Both the position numbers and the translations under genes were made by a program. Of a stretch of DNA of 15,431 nt, positions 7,471 to 14,081 are shown in pieces (the stretch's first letter is position 1; every line of letters begins with the position of its first letter). The notes under the pieces were generated by a model. That model had not been told where the DNA came from and ran no database searches. It saw only the letters and a list, made by a program, of their open reading frames with translations. The stretch is from Puniceicoccaceae bacterium (lineage in GTDB: Bacteria; Verrucomicrobiota; Verrucomicrobiia; Opitutales; Coraliomargaritaceae), in NCBI GenBank assembly GCA_011522825.1, contig WTIG01000126.1, forward strand, positions 11,989-27,419, in the 5' to 3' direction.

Positions 7471-8571
7471 ATGAGTTTTTTAGATTATTTACTTCCTGTA
7501 TTATACGCTCTCGCAATGGTGGGTGTATTTATGACTTTATGTGCTTATTCTGTTTTGGCAGAACGTAAGGTATGTAGTTTGATACAAAGACGAGTTGGTC
7601 CAAATCGCGCAAAAATTCCAATTGTTGGGCATATTCCCATTATAGGAAAGATTTTGACACGTTTAGGGATTTTTCATCCTGCGGCAGACGGGTTGAAGTT
7701 TTTATTCAAAGAAGAAATTACACCTCAGCATGTGCGTATAGGATACTATTATCTTGCCCCTATCATAGCATTAGCACCGGCTTTAACTACAATGGTGGTG
7801 CTTCCATTTGGCCGATACATTGATGTCAACGGCATGGTACAGCCTATTGCTTTAGCGAATATAGATGTCGGTATATTATTTATTTTAGCAGTATCTTCAC
7901 TGGGCGTTTATGGTATTGTTTTAGCCGGCTGGGCTTCCAATAGTAAGTATCCGTTTTTAGGTGCGATTCGATCCACGGCACAAATGATTTCTTATGAGTT
8001 GGCTATGGGCCTATCTATATTACCCGTTTTTCTTTGGGCGGCGTCACCTGGGACTGATTATGGTCTGTCTTTATTTGGAGTCGTTCTGGCACAGCAGGGA
8101 TTATGGCTGATTATTTGGCAGCCGATTTCAGCACTGATTTTCTTAGTTGCGATTTTCGCTGAAACCAACCGTTTGCCTTTTGATATGGCTGAATCTGAAA
8201 CGGATCTTGTTGGTGGGTTTCATACTGAATATGGTGCTTTTAAATTTGGTCTCTTTTTCGTAGCTGAGTACGCTCATATTATTATGGGCTCAGCACTCTT
8301 TGTTTTATTATTTCTTGGAGGTTGGCACTTTCTTCCGGGTGTAGCCGATCCTTGGCCCGATGGACTGCTGGGCATTCTTTGTTCCATTTCTTGGTTCATG
8401 CTTAAGATTTTCTTCATGATTTTCTTCTTTATTTGGATGCGTTGGTCGATGCCTCGTTTCCGTTATGACCAAGTTATGCATCTTGGTTGGAAGATATTGT
8501 TACCTCTCGCAGTTGCTAACTTTGTCTTTTATATTTTCTTAATCGCTTTTATCGATAATCTGAATTACTAA
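7471..8571 (+). CDS. nuoH: NADH-quinone oxidoreductase subunit H
   Basis: A 366-residue integral membrane subunit with about eight helices that lines the quinone chamber and couples the peripheral arm to the proton-pumping arm. Key motifs: RRVGPNRA (40-47), ADGLKFLFKEE (72-82) and AETNRLPFDMAESETDLVGG (230-249) continuing to FHTEYG. The loop between GPNR and ADGLK (about 47-71) is some 15 residues longer than in E. coli NuoH. It is the only membrane-arm gene in this cluster. No Shine-Dalgarno is seen; it is closely spaced with nuoG and nuoI. Confidence 0.97.
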   Translation: MSFLDYLLPVLYALAMVGVFMTLCAYSVLAERKVCSLIQRRVGPNRAKIPIVGHIPIIGKILTRLGIFHPAADGLKFLFKEEITPQHVRIGYYYLAPIIALAPALTTMVVLPFGRYIDVNGMVQPIALANIDVGILFILAVSSLGVYGIVLAGWASNSKYPFLGAIRSTAQMISYELAMGLSILPVFLWAASPGTDYGLSLFGVVLAQQGLWLIIWQPISALIFLVAIFAETNRLPFDMAESETDLVGGFHTEYGAFKFGLFFVAEYAHIIMGSALFVLLFLGGWHFLPGVADPWPDGLLGILCSISWFMLKIFFMIFFFIWMRWSMPRFRYDQVMHLGWKILLPLAVANFVFYIFLIAFIDNLNY

Positions 8572-8577
8572 TTAATC

Positions 8578-9126
8578 ATGGCTAAAACAAAAGTACTAGA
8601 GCGTAAGCCCTTAACATTTTCGGAAAAAACTTATATTCCGCAAATTGCCTCTGGTTTGGCGGCAACCTTTGTGAACATGTTTAAAAAGTCAGTCACTCTA
8701 GAATACCCAGAAGTGCGTCCGGTGATTCCTGAAAACTATCGGGGTGTACCTACTTTGGTAAAAGATCCAAAGGGAAGGGTGAAGTGTGTTTCTTGTCAAT
8801 TATGTGAGTTTGTTTGCCCTCCTAAGGCCATTCGCATTATGCCAAGTGAAATCAATGAAGAGGATTCAGATAGGGCTCATATTGAGAAAGAGCCTGCAGC
8901 TTTTGATATCAATATGCTTAGATGTATTTATTGTGGCTTGTGCCAAGAAGTATGTCCTGAAGAAGCTATTTTTCTCCAAGATACATTTTCTTTATCTGGA
9001 TACACTCGTGAAGAAATGGTTTTTGGTAAGGATAAATTACTGAAACTCGGTGGTACTTTACCTGATAATCATTTCAAGTGGGATAAAAAGAAACAAGCGG
9101 AAGAAAATCCCGAGTGTCATCACTAG
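8578..9126 (+). CDS. nuoI: NADH-quinone oxidoreductase subunit I
   Basis: A 182-residue ferredoxin-type subunit with two [4Fe-4S] clusters (N6a and N6b) that bridge NuoG to NuoB. Ligands: C70, C73, C76 and C80 in CVSCQLCEFVCP, and C116, C119, C122 and C126 in CIYCGLCQEVCP; the final cysteine of each set caps the opposite cluster in this fold. The N-terminal 40 residues contain an amphipathic stretch that would lie on the membrane next to NuoH. It is the last gene of the cluster: nuoJ would usually follow, but the minus-strand folA begins to converge 15 bases downstream. Confidence 0.97.
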   Translation: MAKTKVLERKPLTFSEKTYIPQIASGLAATFVNMFKKSVTLEYPEVRPVIPENYRGVPTLVKDPKGRVKCVSCQLCEFVCPPKAIRIMPSEINEEDSDRAHIEKEPAAFDINMLRCIYCGLCQEVCPEEAIFLQDTFSLSGYTREEMVFGKDKLLKLGGTLPDNHFKWDKKKQAEENPECHH

Positions 9127-9132
9127 TTTGTT

Positions 9133-9153
9133 GAAAAAGCTTAAGACTTTTTC
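9133..9153. terminator. A/T-rich hairpin between convergent nuoI and folA
   Basis: A perfect 7-bp inverted repeat (GAAAAAG, 7-base loop, CTTTTTC) straddles the folA stop codon just past nuoI. With A-runs in one arm and T-runs in the other it could work as a bidirectional terminator, but the stem has little G+C and no separate T-tract, so it may be weak. Confidence 0.4.
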
Positions 9154-9611
9154 CAATGCTCAATTGAAAATTCAGTATTTTTCTCAAGTACTGAGAAAAG
9201 CTCGAAGTCATTTTCAAATTCGGGGAAGAAGGTGTCACCCTCAGGCTTTTGGTGGACTCGAGTTAAATAGAGATCTGTGCATTTAGGGAGCATCAGTTGG
9301 TATATTTCTGAACCCCCAGCGACCCATATTGTGTCACTTGTAGCTACAGTTTCAATTGATGCAATTGTGTTCACTGTCACGGTATCGGGTATGGATAGCG
9401 GATTTCTGCTCAGTATGATAGTTTGTCTACCAGGTAATGGTCGGCCAATGGAATCAAATGTTTTACGCCCCATGAGCAGGGTTTGTCCCATTGTGGTTTT
9501 TTTGAACCATTTAAAGTCTTCGGGCAAATGCCAAGGGATAGTGTTTTGATTTCCAATCACACGATTTTCTGCCATTGCGGCAATGGCTCGATAGTTGAAT
9601 TGCTTTCCCAT
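9141..9611 (-). CDS. folA: Dihydrofolate reductase
   Basis: A 156-residue cytoplasmic enzyme that reduces dihydrofolate to tetrahydrofolate with NADPH, supplying one-carbon carriers for thymidylate and purine synthesis. Signatures: ENRVIGNQNTIPWHLPEDFKWF (split here as ENRVIG at 15-20 and IPWHLPEDFKWF at 25-36), with D32 aligning with the catalytic Asp27 of the E. coli enzyme; MGRKTFDSIGRPLPGR (47-62) for NADPH; VAGGSEIY (97-104). Normal single-domain length. The ATG at 9611 lies five bases after the stop of the ABC-F gene, so they probably share a transcript. No thymidylate synthase gene, its common partner, is nearby. Confidence 0.95.
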   Translation of the reverse strand: MGKQFNYRAIAAMAENRVIGNQNTIPWHLPEDFKWFKKTTMGQTLLMGRKTFDSIGRPLPGRQTIILSRNPLSIPDTVTVNTIASIETVATSDTIWVAGGSEIYQLMLPKCTDLYLTRVHQKPEGDTFFPEFENDFELFSVLEKNTEFSIEHWKKS

Positions 9612-9616
9612 ATTAA

Positions 9617-11233
9617 TTATTGCTCCATTTCTGACTCAATACGCTGAATATATTCTGAAACATTACAAGTGAGCATTCGCATACTCCCTTTAGAGACTTC
9701 TAAGACTTTATTAACAACACCATCCAGGAATGAGCGATCGTGAGATACTAAAATAACGGTGCCTTCAAATTCATTGATAGCATCTTGTAAAACTTCTTTG
9801 GATTTTAAATCAAGGTGATTGGTCGGCTCGTCAAGAATAAGGCAATTAGCCGGCTGCATGAGCATTTTACAAAGAGCAACTCGGTTGCGTTCACCGCCTG
9901 ATAAAACAGTATTTTTCTTCAATGCTGCATCACCAGAAAATAACATAGCACCTAAGGCTGCTCTAGGATTAGCATCTTCATTACCTTGTGCAGAAGCTTC
10001 AACTTCTTCCAATACGGTATTGTTAGGATTCAGTTCTTCCGCTTGGGATTGAGCAAAGTATGAAATGACGGTGTTGATTCCTTTGTCGACACTTCCATTT
10101 TGAAAGGGTTCTTGGCCTGCCATGATTCTTGCTAAAGTTGATTTACCAGCACCATTCACTCCCACTACAGCTATACGATCTCCATTATCAATTCGTAAGT
10201 CCAGCCCATCAAAAATGACATTATCACCATAAGCTTTATGTAGGTTATTAATAGTGATGACTTTCGAGCTTGATGGTGGTGGCTTAGGAAAACGGAAAAA
10301 GATTTTCTTTTCGTCTCTTGGAATGGTTATGATGTCCATTTTATCAAGCTGCTTAATCCGACTTTGTACGAGGCTCGCTTTTTTAACATTGGACCTAAAT
10401 TTGTTGATAAAGTCTTTGATCTCTCGAATTTCTTTTTGCTGATTTGCATGAGCCTTTCGAAGTACATCGAGTTGTTTTTTGCTCTGTTCTAAAAAGAAAG
10501 AATAATTTCCTTTGTATATATTCAGAGCACCCAGTTTCAGTTCGTAGGTTTTATTGGTGACGGTATCGAGGAAGGCTCGGTCGTGAGAGATGACAATGAG
10601 AGCTCCTTGGTAATTTTTTAAATAATTTTCTACCCAGTTTTGTGAACGGATATCCAGGTGATTGGTCGGTTCGTCTAAAATTATCAGAGATGGATTTTGG
10701 AGTAGCAGTTTAGCTAGAGCGATACGCATCTGCCAACCGCCAGAAAATTCACCAGTATCCCTTTCTAAATCCGATAATTCAAAGCCTATACCAGTAAGAA
10801 TTCGTTCGATTTTTGATTTAATACGGTCGGGTTGAGACTCCTCTAATTTTTGCTCCCATTCTCCCAAGACATCAATTAAATCATAGTATTCTTCGCTACT
10901 GGTGTCCATTTCAAGCATGGCTTCATCTGCTTTTGCTATTTTATCCTGTAATTCAAGAATATCACCAAAGGCCGTTTCTGCTTCTTTAAATAAGGTCTTG
11001 CCTGAAGTTTGGATGCCATCTTGAGGAAGGTAGCCAATATTGACATAGTCAGCTTTTTCAATGCGACCTCCATTAGCCTCCATTTCTCCCATAAGAATTT
11101 TTAGGAGGGTAGTTTTACCTGAGCCATTTGAACCGACTAGGCCAATACGATCTCTAGGGCCAATGGTTGCATCAAAGCCGTTGTATAATACTTTTTCTCC
11201 GTAATGGTGCTCTATTTTATTTAGTGTAATCAT
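9617..11233 (-). CDS. ABC-F family ATPase (ribosome-associated type)
   Basis: A 538-residue soluble protein with two ATP-binding cassettes and no membrane segment, as in ABC-F translation factors (EttA/Uup/YbiT/YheS group) that act at the ribosomal E site. First cassette: Walker A GSNGSGKT (34-41), signature SGGWQ (164-168), Walker B LIILDEP (183-189), switch SHDR (216-219). Second cassette: GVNGAGKS (358-365), LSGGE (444-448), LILDEP (465-470), SHDR (497-500). A lysine-rich helical linker (about 245-310) separates them. An upstream in-frame TTG at 11305 lies inside a terminator hairpin, so the ATG at 11233 (MITLNKIEHHYG) is the better start. The specific subfamily is not assigned. Followed closely by folA. 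Confidence 0.92.
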   Translation of the reverse strand: MITLNKIEHHYGEKVLYNGFDATIGPRDRIGLVGSNGSGKTTLLKILMGEMEANGGRIEKADYVNIGYLPQDGIQTSGKTLFKEAETAFGDILELQDKIAKADEAMLEMDTSSEEYYDLIDVLGEWEQKLEESQPDRIKSKIERILTGIGFELSDLERDTGEFSGGWQMRIALAKLLLQNPSLIILDEPTNHLDIRSQNWVENYLKNYQGALIVISHDRAFLDTVTNKTYELKLGALNIYKGNYSFFLEQSKKQLDVLRKAHANQQKEIREIKDFINKFRSNVKKASLVQSRIKQLDKMDIITIPRDEKKIFFRFPKPPPSSSKVITINNLHKAYGDNVIFDGLDLRIDNGDRIAVVGVNGAGKSTLARIMAGQEPFQNGSVDKGINTVISYFAQSQAEELNPNNTVLEEVEASAQGNEDANPRAALGAMLFSGDAALKKNTVLSGGERNRVALCKMLMQPANCLILDEPTNHLDLKSKEVLQDAINEFEGTVILVSHDRSFLDGVVNKVLEVSKGSMRMLTCNVSEYIQRIESEMEQ

Positions 11234-11287
11234 AGATGAGACGTTAGTAGCAATATCTGTATGGTTTAAGCAGTAATTGTAGCTTGT

Positions 11288-11319
11288 AAAAGAAAAAGCC
11301 CTCAAAAATTAGAGGGCTT
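11288..11319 (-). terminator. Rho-independent terminator of the small basic protein gene
   Basis: Read on the minus strand, AAGCCCTC (11319-11312) pairs perfectly with GAGGGCTT (11303-11296) around an 8-base loop, and is followed by a T-rich run (TTTCTTTT, 11295-11288). It begins 21 bases after the stop of the small basic protein gene and separates it from the ABC-F gene. Confidence 0.85.
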
Positions 11320-11340
11320 GTTTGAAAATTGATTCAGCTA

Positions 11341-11499
11341 TTATTCTTCTGGTTTAGTTTTCTTTAAACCAATAACACGCTGTCCATCTGACCATTCACC
11401 TCGTTTACGAAGTAAATCGACTCGTTCAAATCGTTTTAAAACTGTACGGTTCTTTTTGCCGCCTGCCTTACTGGCTTTAAAGCTGTTGTGTTGTGTCAT
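11341..11499 (-). CDS. Small basic protein of the Chlamydiae/Verrucomicrobia family
   Basis: A 52-residue protein, MTQHNSFKASKAGGKKNR at the start and RVIGLKKTKPEE at the end, with 15 Lys/Arg residues. The central NRTVLKRFERVDLLRKRGEW stretch matches my memory of the small basic protein family described from Chlamydiae and Verrucomicrobia, thought to be translation or ribosome related because of its size and charge; its exact role is not established. It has no cysteine and no signal peptide. It has its own strong terminator downstream and 122 bases of divergent spacer upstream, which suggests an independent, possibly highly expressed gene. It is a useful lineage marker for this window. Start is the ATG at 11499, with no better upstream start and no clear Shine-Dalgarno. 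Confidence 0.88.
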   Translation of the reverse strand: MTQHNSFKASKAGGKKNRTVLKRFERVDLLRKRGEWSDGQRVIGLKKTKPEE

Positions 11500-11621
11500 G
11501 ACGTTATTGTTTAAAATTAAAGGCTAGATAAAAGAAGACTCTCCAAAAAGATCAAGGACTAATTTAAAAGAAATTCATACTTTATCTTTACTAAATAGCA
11601 AGGATGGGTCAAAGAAAGTGA

Positions 11622-11993
11622 GTGTTTATCGTATATATACTGATTGGAAGCTTTTTCGGTGGACTGAGTCGATTTCTTTTATCCACTTGGTTAAATCGCT
11701 TTCAATTCGATGGATTTTCTATTGGAACTTTAGTCGTTAATTGCCTCGGTTCCATTTTGCTGGGTGTGGTTTTATCCTACGGAATCGTTATTGAAGGCCA
11801 TTTCAACCGTGAAGCACTGATCGAAATTGGCTTTCTAGGAGGCATGACCACTTTTTCTACCTATGCTTTAGAAAGTTATGATTTAATTCAGAAGAATAAA
11901 TTTGCTTATGCTGTAGTCTATTTGCTAGGGAGTCCAATCTTTGGAATGATTGGATTTTGGGGTGTTTTATTCCTAAATGGAGGAGCTTTATAA
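11622..11993 (+). CDS. crcB: Fluoride-specific channel CrcB/FluC, first of a pair
   Basis: A 123-residue inner-membrane protein with four helices that forms dimeric fluoride export channels. Family marks: GGLSRF (13-18), GTLVVNCLGS (35-44) with N40, and GGMTTFST (73-80), which carries the Phe-box region and the central sodium-site motif. Its Lys/Arg residues outside the helices favour loops 1 and 3 (RFQFD and QKNKF), predicting those loops inside. GTG start at 11622; an in-frame upstream ATG at 11604 is followed directly by a stop. Its TAA overlaps the ATG of the second gene by one base, so the two subunits are probably made together as a heterodimer. I found no fluoride riboswitch upstream. 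Confidence 0.93.
   Translation: MFIVYILIGSFFGGLSRFLLSTWLNRFQFDGFSIGTLVVNCLGSILLGVVLSYGIVIEGHFNREALIEIGFLGGMTTFSTYALESYDLIQKNKFAYAVVYLLGSPIFGMIGFWGVLFLNGGAL
11979..11985 (+). promoter_or_regulatory. Shine-Dalgarno sequence of the second crcB gene
   Basis: GGAGGAG inside the last codons of the first crcB gene, seven bases before the ATG at 11993. It decides the start of the second gene over an earlier in-frame start at 11957 and indicates coupled translation. Confidence 0.8.
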
Positions 11994-12388
11994 TGAAGTT
12001 GCCTGTATCATTGTCAGTTGGTTTTGGAAGTGCCCTGGGTGGCTTGTCCCGTTTTTATGCCGATACATTTTTATTGTCGATTGCTTCGGACAATGTCTAT
12101 ACATCACTTTTTTTGATCAATGTGTTCGGCTCTTTTCTTATCGGATTCTTTTTAATTCGGTCTCAGGGGGCAAGTGATGAAGGCGCAAAGTTGAATTGGT
12201 ATTTTTGGGGTGTAGGATTTTGTGGAGGATTTACCACTTTTGCATCGTTTGTCTTATTGTTAGTAAATGGGCTCATGAATGCGAGTGCAATGGAGGCTGG
12301 AATATATGCTACCTTTTCTGTTTTGGGCGGACTATTAGCTTTAGTTACTGGCTTGATTATAGGGCAGAAATTATTGCTTAAATCTTAA
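11993..12388 (+). CDS. crcB: Fluoride-specific channel CrcB/FluC, second of a pair
   Basis: A 131-residue, four-helix paralogue of the preceding protein. It has GGLSRF (16-21), LINVFGSFLIG (41-51) with the conserved N43, and GGFTTFASF (78-86). Charges outside the helices lie in the N-terminus (K2), loop 2 (R56, K66) and the C-terminal tail (K126, K130), while loops 1 and 3 have none, so predicted topology is the reverse of its partner. This fits tandem FluC pairs that assemble as antiparallel heterodimers. The start is set by a strong Shine-Dalgarno sequence. Its 3' end overlaps the convergent DNA glycosylase gene by 11 bases. Confidence 0.93.
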   Translation: MKLPVSLSVGFGSALGGLSRFYADTFLLSIASDNVYTSLFLINVFGSFLIGFFLIRSQGASDEGAKLNWYFWGVGFCGGFTTFASFVLLLVNGLMNASAMEAGIYATFSVLGGLLALVTGLIIGQKLLLKS

Positions 12389-13259
12389 TGGATTCAGAAC
12401 GAGCTGCGGAAAACAGGAATTGCTGTGCATATCCAGCACTGGCTCCAAAGTGAGAGAAGGCAAATTGCTGTAATTGTTTTTTCGAATAGCCTTCAAGCTG
12501 GTAAAAGCGAATCAGAATTTTTTCAATCCAGGTGTCGATAGGGAAGGATTCCATTTTTCCGAGGCCGAATAATAGAACGCAATCGGCAATTTTTTCACCA
12601 ACTCCTGGTAATTGCATAAGCCTTTCTTTGGCTACTTGTGTCGGCAAGCTAGAAAGTTTACTTAAAAAGTCAGGGTTTTCTTTTAAAAAATCGGCACTTT
12701 GTTTGATGTAGTTGGCTCGATAGCCAAGCTTCAAATTGCGTAATTGATTTTCCTCTAGTTTGGCTAGTCTGTCCCAATCTGGTAAGCTTTTAAAGGGTGC
12801 GATAATGGTTTCTCCGTAAGATTCCGCAGAAAGTCTAAGAATTTGTTTTATTTGCGGGATTTGCTTTGTTGAACTGCACAAAAATCCAAGAAGGGTTTCG
12901 GATAGTGGTTGTCGTAAGATTCTTAAATTAGGATAGGCATCAATGGCTTGTTTTAAAATAGAGTCGGAACGCCATGGAAGCGAATCCCTCATGGATTCAA
13001 AGTCCAAATCAATCGCTAAATAGTTTGCTAGGGAGCGTTCTTCTGTTTCTAGATTTGCTGTTTTAGGTATCGAAAAAAGGATACGATTATTTTCAAGCCG
13101 TAAGCGAAAGATGGATTTTAGAAATCGACCTTCAATATAATCTGCATGTCTGTCCCAAGCGAAGGACTGACCACCATCAAAAGTTTCGTAAAAGCTTTTG
13201 AGATCGAAATAGGGACTTTCTGACCACTTATGCCATGAGGTGAATTCAATCTCAGTCAT
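12378..13259 (-). CDS. ogg: 8-oxoguanine DNA glycosylase, OGG1 type
   Basis: A 293-residue base-excision repair enzyme that removes oxidised guanine and nicks the strand. OGG1 landmarks: GGQSFAW (29-35) with G30 equivalent to human Gly42, which reads N7-H of 8-oxoG; RILRQ (113-117); the hairpin-helix-hairpin LPGVGEKIADC (217-227) with catalytic lysine K223 and C227; and the catalytic aspartate D242, exactly 19 residues after the lysine as in human OGG1. The stretch after CSS (128-130) reads TKQIPQI, where human OGG1 has NNNIARI, so opposite-base contacts differ. The ATG at 13259 clears the upstream gene; a TTG at 13295 would add 12 residues and overlap that gene by 13 bases. Probably co-transcribed with the lipoprotein gene. 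Confidence 0.9.
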   Translation of the reverse strand: MTEIEFTSWHKWSESPYFDLKSFYETFDGGQSFAWDRHADYIEGRFLKSIFRLRLENNRILFSIPKTANLETEERSLANYLAIDLDFESMRDSLPWRSDSILKQAIDAYPNLRILRQPLSETLLGFLCSSTKQIPQIKQILRLSAESYGETIIAPFKSLPDWDRLAKLEENQLRNLKLGYRANYIKQSADFLKENPDFLSKLSSLPTQVAKERLMQLPGVGEKIADCVLLFGLGKMESFPIDTWIEKILIRFYQLEGYSKKQLQQFAFSHFGASAGYAQQFLFSAARSESIKI

Positions 13260-13282
13260 GACAGCAAATTGAACGGTTTGAT

Positions 13283-13777
13283 TTAAAGGCTCCAAACCTG
13301 GCTACTTTTTTCAGCAAGTGTATTTTCTTTGCTGTCCATCAAAGTAATTCTCCAAGCTGTAGGTATAGCATCCTTACTGTAGGGCCAATCATCTCCTGTA
13401 ATCCCTAGGAGTATGGATTTATTATTAGGCAATTTATTGACCTTAGGTAGGGGAAATTCAAAGACATCAGGATTGAGTTTGCCTGGCATATAAACTTCAC
13501 AAGTTATAGAAGTATCAACTGGTAACTTCGATGTTTTTTCGTTGAGTGTGAGAATCAAGTAAAGACCGGTTCTTTGTCCCTCAGTTGAACGTATAATTAA
13601 TCGATTTTTTGTCGTCTCCTTGCCAGTCAGGTATTCTTTTATGCTTAAAAACTCCTCATGTTCCATGTATTTAGGAATGATAGAATTAATCTGAAGGTTT
13701 TGTGCTCCATTATTTTTATCCAATGATGCACAGCTTGAGAAAAGAAGGGCAATAAGGAATGCGTATATTAATCTCAT
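13283..13777 (-). CDS. Predicted lipoprotein of unknown function
   Basis: A 164-residue protein with a short lipoprotein signal: MRLIYAFLIALLFSSC, with a hydrophobic core and a FSSC lipobox placing the acylated cysteine at residue 16. The mature part (about 17-164) has alternating hydrophobic and polar residues suggestive of a beta-rich fold, with recognisable words such as GDDWPYSKD and AWRITLMDS near the C-terminus, but I cannot name a family. A longer frame from a TTG at 13816 is rejected because that TTG belongs to a TTGACA -35 box and the extension would bury the signal peptide. First gene of a two-gene unit with ogg; the functional link is unclear. Confidence 0.75.
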   Translation of the reverse strand: MRLIYAFLIALLFSSCASLDKNNGAQNLQINSIIPKYMEHEEFLSIKEYLTGKETTKNRLIIRSTEGQRTGLYLILTLNEKTSKLPVDTSITCEVYMPGKLNPDVFEFPLPKVNKLPNNKSILLGITGDDWPYSKDAIPTAWRITLMDSKENTLAEKSSQVWSL

Positions 13778-13787
13778 AGTTTTTCTA

Positions 13788-13816
13788 ATTTCAGTTGAGT
13801 TCGCCATAAATGTCAA
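13788..13816 (-). promoter_or_regulatory. Candidate promoter of the lipoprotein-ogg unit
   Basis: On the minus strand a perfect -35 TTGACA (13816-13811) is followed by a 17-base spacer and a -10 of TGAAAT (13793-13788, four of six consensus bases). Only ten bases separate the -10 from the ATG at 13777, so the transcript would have a leader of just a few bases. Confidence 0.5.
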
Positions 13817-13880
13817 TCACTGCCCACAGAACTTTTATCCATTTCTAGTTGATTTATCTCAATAATCTATACACTTATGC

Positions 13881-14060
13881 TTATCCCTGCAGTGTTCGAG
13901 AATTTTCGAAGTTCTGTCCTTTACTCTTAATTTTACGGGAGTTGTCTTAGGATTCCAGATATCATGCCAGAGATGGACGATAGATGGTGTTTTTTGAGTT
14001 CCCACTTTAGCTAAAAAAGGCTAAGAACTTCCACAATGCGGCACAGGTGGGGATTTTTTT
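13881..14060 (+). ncRNA. ssrS: Candidate 6S RNA
   Basis: 6S RNA binds the housekeeping RNA polymerase by mimicking an open promoter. This non-coding stretch has the expected size (about 175-180 nt) and rod shape. The terminal stem pairs ATCCCTGC (13883-13890) with GTGGGGAT (14047-14054), continued by TGT (13893-13895) with ACA (14043-14045). The TGTTCG on the 5' side opposite GCGGCA on the 3' side resembles the same positions of E. coli 6S RNA. A perfect 8-bp stem follows (GAAGTTCT 13908-13915 with AGAACTTC 14024-14031), then a large bubble whose 3' side carries a small hairpin (TAGCT with GGCTA, 14008-14023, A6 loop), and an apical arm starting with GGGA (13937-13940) and TCCC (14000-14003). 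Seven T residues (14054-14060) follow the terminal stem. A possible -10 is TATACA at 13868-13873. The usual neighbour fthC is absent. Confidence 0.72.
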
Positions 14061-14081
14061 GTGTCAAAATCTCGGCAAGTA

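Noticed and set aside
11234..11305. N-terminal extension of the ABC-F protein from a TTG at 11305
   Set aside because: The TTG lies in the terminator hairpin of the upstream gene, and the conserved cassette begins right after the ATG at 11233.
11500..11621. Fluoride riboswitch ahead of the crcB pair
   Set aside because: I looked for the conserved GGNGAUGG-type opening and the pseudoknot partners and could not find them; GGATGGG at 11602-11608 is too close to the GTG start and has no pairing partner.
13778..13816. N-terminal extension of the lipoprotein from a TTG at 13816
   Set aside because: The TTG is part of a perfect TTGACA -35 box, and the extension would push the lipoprotein signal peptide inward.
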